Source: Chlamydiota bacterium
GTDB taxonomy: Bacteria; Auribacterota; UBA3054; B51-G9
Length of the DNA stretch: 6,518 nucleotides
Direction: 5' to 3'
Assembly: GCA_030596365.1 (NCBI GenBank)
Contig: JAUVKG010000159.1
Coordinates: 1 to 6,518, forward strand
Below are positions 4,294-6,518 of the stretch, one piece after another. A program made the translations under genes and the position numbers. The notes below the pieces were generated by a model. That model did not search any database, had not been told where the DNA came from, and was given only the letters and a program-made list of their open reading frames with translations. Within the stretch, counting starts at the first letter, position 1; each line of letters opens with the position of its first letter.

Positions 4294-6518
4294 ATGTCTC
4301 TTAAAACTGATTTTACAAAAAAGAATGCTGCAGGAATGCCACAGCAACGCGGTCTTTATGATCCTAAAAACGAACACGATAATTGCGGAACTGGCTTTGT
4401 CGCAAAACTCGACGGTAAACCCTCTCATCAACTTGTACTCGATGCGGTTCAGGTTCTGATAAATCTTGAACACCGCGGCGCGGTAGGCGGAGATGAACGT
4501 ACCGGAGACGGCGCAGGGATATTAATTAACATGCCGGACGATTTTTTTCATCGAGTCTGCAAAGATAAAAGAATCAAACTCCCCCGTCTGGGAAATTACG
4601 GTGTTGCAATGCTTTTCCTTCCAATGGAAACTAAAGCAGCTAATAAATGCAAAAGAGCTTTCAAAAAATCAGTCGAAAATAACGGCTGCGAGTTGCTCGG
4701 ATGGCGCGACGTTCCTATTTGTTCTGATGATCTCGGTAAATTATCTCTAGACATCATGCCGAAAATTGAGCAGGCTTTCGTTAAAAAAGGTCCTAAAATT
4801 AAAGCAGAAGATTTCGAAAGAAAGTTATATGTTATACGCCGTGAACTGGAAAGGGAAGTTGCCAAATGGAAAAGGAACGATTTCAGTCAATTCTATATTC
4901 CAAGTCTATCAAGCAAAACTATCGTTTATAAAGGACTGCTTACCGGTGTTCAATTGAACACATTTTTCAAAGATGTTCACGAAGAAGATTTCACTTGTTC
5001 TTTCGGAATTGTTCATCAAAGATTCAGTACAAACACTCTTCCGGTGTGGAGCCTGGCTCAACCGTTCAGATGCGTTGCGCACAACGGAGAAATAAATACG
5101 CTTCGCGGCAACATAAACAATATGCGCGGCAGAGAATCGAATTTCAGTTCCGCTCTTTTTGGAAATGATATTAAAAAAATTGTCCCTGTAATTGATGAAA
5201 ACGGAAGCGATTCCGCAATATTTGATAACTCGCTCGAACTACTTATGATGAGCGGCCGCTCGCTTCCTCATTCAGCAATGATGATGGTACCTGAAGCTTG
5301 GGGAACCAAATATCAAATGAGTGCTGACAAACGTGCTTTTTATGAATATCATTCCGCGATAATGGAACCGTGGGACGGTCCCGCAGTTCTTGTTTTTACA
5401 GACGGAAGATATATTGGCGCAACACTTGATAGAAATGGTCTGCGTCCCGCAAGATACACTATTTCACGGGATGGCCTCGTGGTTCTTTCATCAGAAACCG
5501 GTGTTATAGATATTCCGCCTGACCAAATATTGAAACGCGGCCGTCTTCAAGCCGGCAAAATGTTTCTTGTTGATATGGAGCAGCATAGAATAGTCTCTGA
5601 CAAAGAAATTAAATCAAGAATTTCGCGTCAGCAACCATATCGCCACTGGGTAAATAAAAACAGAATTTTATTACGCGGTCTTTTTGACCCATCTGAACCA
5701 CCAAAAAACGAACCGCAGAAACTTCACATCAAACAACATGCTTTCGGTTATACAGAAGAAGAATTGAAAATGATTCTTAATCCAATGGCGGCTAACGGAC
5801 AGGAAGGTACAGGCTCTATGGGAAATGATGCCGCTCTTGCCGCATTATCGAATAAGCCGCGTCTTCTTTTTGATTATTTTCATCAACTTTTTGCACAGGT
5901 GACCAATCCGGCGATTGATCCGTTACGCGAAGAATTAGTTATGTCATTGATGTGTTTTATCGGTCGTGAAAAGAATTTACTTGAAGAGACTCCGGAACAT
6001 TGCCGCAGGTTAAAATTATTTCATCCAATACTTACGTCGGAAGATTTGAATAAAATTCACAATTCGGAAGATCCAAACATTATTTCAAAAAAAATTGATA
6101 TCTTCTTCCCGGCCGGCGGGTCAGGAGAAGATCTCAAAAAAGCATTACACGATGTGTTTAAGCAGGCTGAAAAACACATTGCAGATGGAGCTACAATTTT
6201 AGTCCTGACAGACAGAAATATCTCTTCCACAAAAGCGAACATCCCTTCTCTGCTTGCAACAGCCGGGCTTCATCATCATCTGATCAAAAAAGGTTTACGC
6301 TCAAGCGTGAGTATTATTGTTAAAACCGGCGAGGCGAGGGAAATTAATCATTTCGCTCTTTTGATCGGCTTCGGTGCCAGCGCAATATGCCCGAACGTCG
6401 CGTTTTTAACCGTAATAGATATGGCGGAAAGTGGTATGTTATCCAGAGCTGTTTCGCGCGAAACAGCTGTAGACAATTATATTACAGCAACCAAAAAAGG
6501 ACTTCTTAAAACACTGAG
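4294..6518 (+). CDS. gltB: Glutamate synthase large (alpha) subunit, N-terminal 741 residues (3' end outside window)
   Basis: GltB hydrolyses glutamine and uses the ammonia, with 2-oxoglutarate and reductant, to make glutamate. The start ATG follows an in-frame TAA at 4282, so it cannot lie further upstream at an ATG. A 30-residue propeptide precedes the class II amidotransferase nucleophile in HDNCGTGF (Cys31), as in known GltB enzymes, where cleavage exposes this Cys. The amidotransferase domain shows EHRGA (59-63), GDGAGI (71-76), HQRFSTNT (241-248) and AHNGEIN with N264 (262-268). The central linker domain follows, with GYTEEEL (485-491), NGQEGTGSMGND (501-512) and QVTNPAIDPLREELVMS (535-551). 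The frame is open to the last base. Family members run to about 1,500 residues, so the FMN and Fe-S barrel and the beta-helix domain, and any gltD, lie beyond the window. Confidence 0.97.
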   Translation, partial: MSLKTDFTKKNAAGMPQQRGLYDPKNEHDNCGTGFVAKLDGKPSHQLVLDAVQVLINLEHRGAVGGDERTGDGAGILINMPDDFFHRVCKDKRIKLPRLGNYGVAMLFLPMETKAANKCKRAFKKSVENNGCELLGWRDVPICSDDLGKLSLDIMPKIEQAFVKKGPKIKAEDFERKLYVIRRELEREVAKWKRNDFSQFYIPSLSSKTIVYKGLLTGVQLNTFFKDVHEEDFTCSFGIVHQRFSTNTLPVWSLAQPFRCVAHNGEINTLRGNINNMRGRESNFSSALFGNDIKKIVPVIDENGSDSAIFDNSLELLMMSGRSLPHSAMMMVPEAWGTKYQMSADKRAFYEYHSAIMEPWDGPAVLVFTDGRYIGATLDRNGLRPARYTISRDGLVVLSSETGVIDIPPDQILKRGRLQAGKMFLVDMEQHRIVSDKEIKSRISRQQPYRHWVNKNRILLRGLFDPSEPPKNEPQKLHIKQHAFGYTEEELKMILNPMAANGQEGTGSMGNDAALAALSNKPRLLFDYFHQLFAQVTNPAIDPLREELVMSLMCFIGREKNLLEETPEHCRRLKLFHPILTSEDLNKIHNSEDPNIISKKIDIFFPAGGSGEDLKKALHDVFKQAEKHIADGATILVLTDRNISSTKANIPSLLATAGLHHHLIKKGLRSSVSIIVKTGEAREINHFALLIGFGASAICPNVAFLTVIDMAESGMLSRAVSRETAVDNYITATKKGLLKTL

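Noticed and set aside
1..6518. A new defence, biosynthetic or signalling system
   Set aside because: The intact genes are ordinary metabolic genes, and no cluster of unknown genes is present. The unusual content is confined to the repeats.

Overview
The window holds three clear protein genes, the tail of a fourth, and intergenic DNA unusually crowded with small repeats. The genes are the end of a zinc-ribbon protein (+, 2-145), aroA for EPSP synthase (-, 983-2272), a FucI/AraA-family sugar isomerase-like gene (-, 2565-3971), and the first 741 codons of gltB, the glutamate synthase large subunit (+, 4294 to the window edge). The isomerase-like gene and aroA lie in tandem on the minus strand. 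gltB diverges from them across a 322-bp gap that carries promoters in both directions.

The DNA is AT-rich. None of the three visible starts has a Shine-Dalgarno sequence, and two are preceded by A-rich leaders. The isomerase-like protein is rich in cysteine (16 in 468). These traits, with the repeat style, suggest an anaerobic or microaerophilic bacterium of the Bacteroidota/Ignavibacteria (FCB) group. That is an inference from style, not a marker-based assignment.

Region by region: 146-982 has no intact gene. It holds two REP-like hairpins, three further hairpins, a pair of 42-bp direct repeats, a possible promoter, a 40-codon stretch that looks like the decayed 3' end of a gene, and two more palindromes. 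The last codons of aroA lie within another copy of the REP-like hairpin. Between aroA and the isomerase-like gene, 2273-2564 is almost all repeat: an 8-mer array split by a hairpin, about 17 units of a G-rich heptamer, and a second heptamer array split by a palindrome. The 3972-4293 gap contains a consensus sigma-70 promoter (TTGACA, 17 bp, TATAAT) for the isomerase-like gene, a four-unit 9-mer array against its -35 box, an 8-mer array split by a hairpin, another REP-like hairpin, and an AT-rich gltB promoter region.

The genes are housekeeping or catabolic: aromatic precursor synthesis, nitrogen assimilation and probable sugar isomerisation. They do not form an obvious pathway. I see no defence system, biosynthetic cluster, CRISPR array or RNA gene. 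What stands out is the repeat ecology: REP-like hairpins with compensatory stem changes, palindromes set repeatedly inside 7- and 8-bp tandem arrays, a telomere-like G-rich minisatellite upstream of aroA, and a mobile-type repeat that has become the end of a coding sequence.
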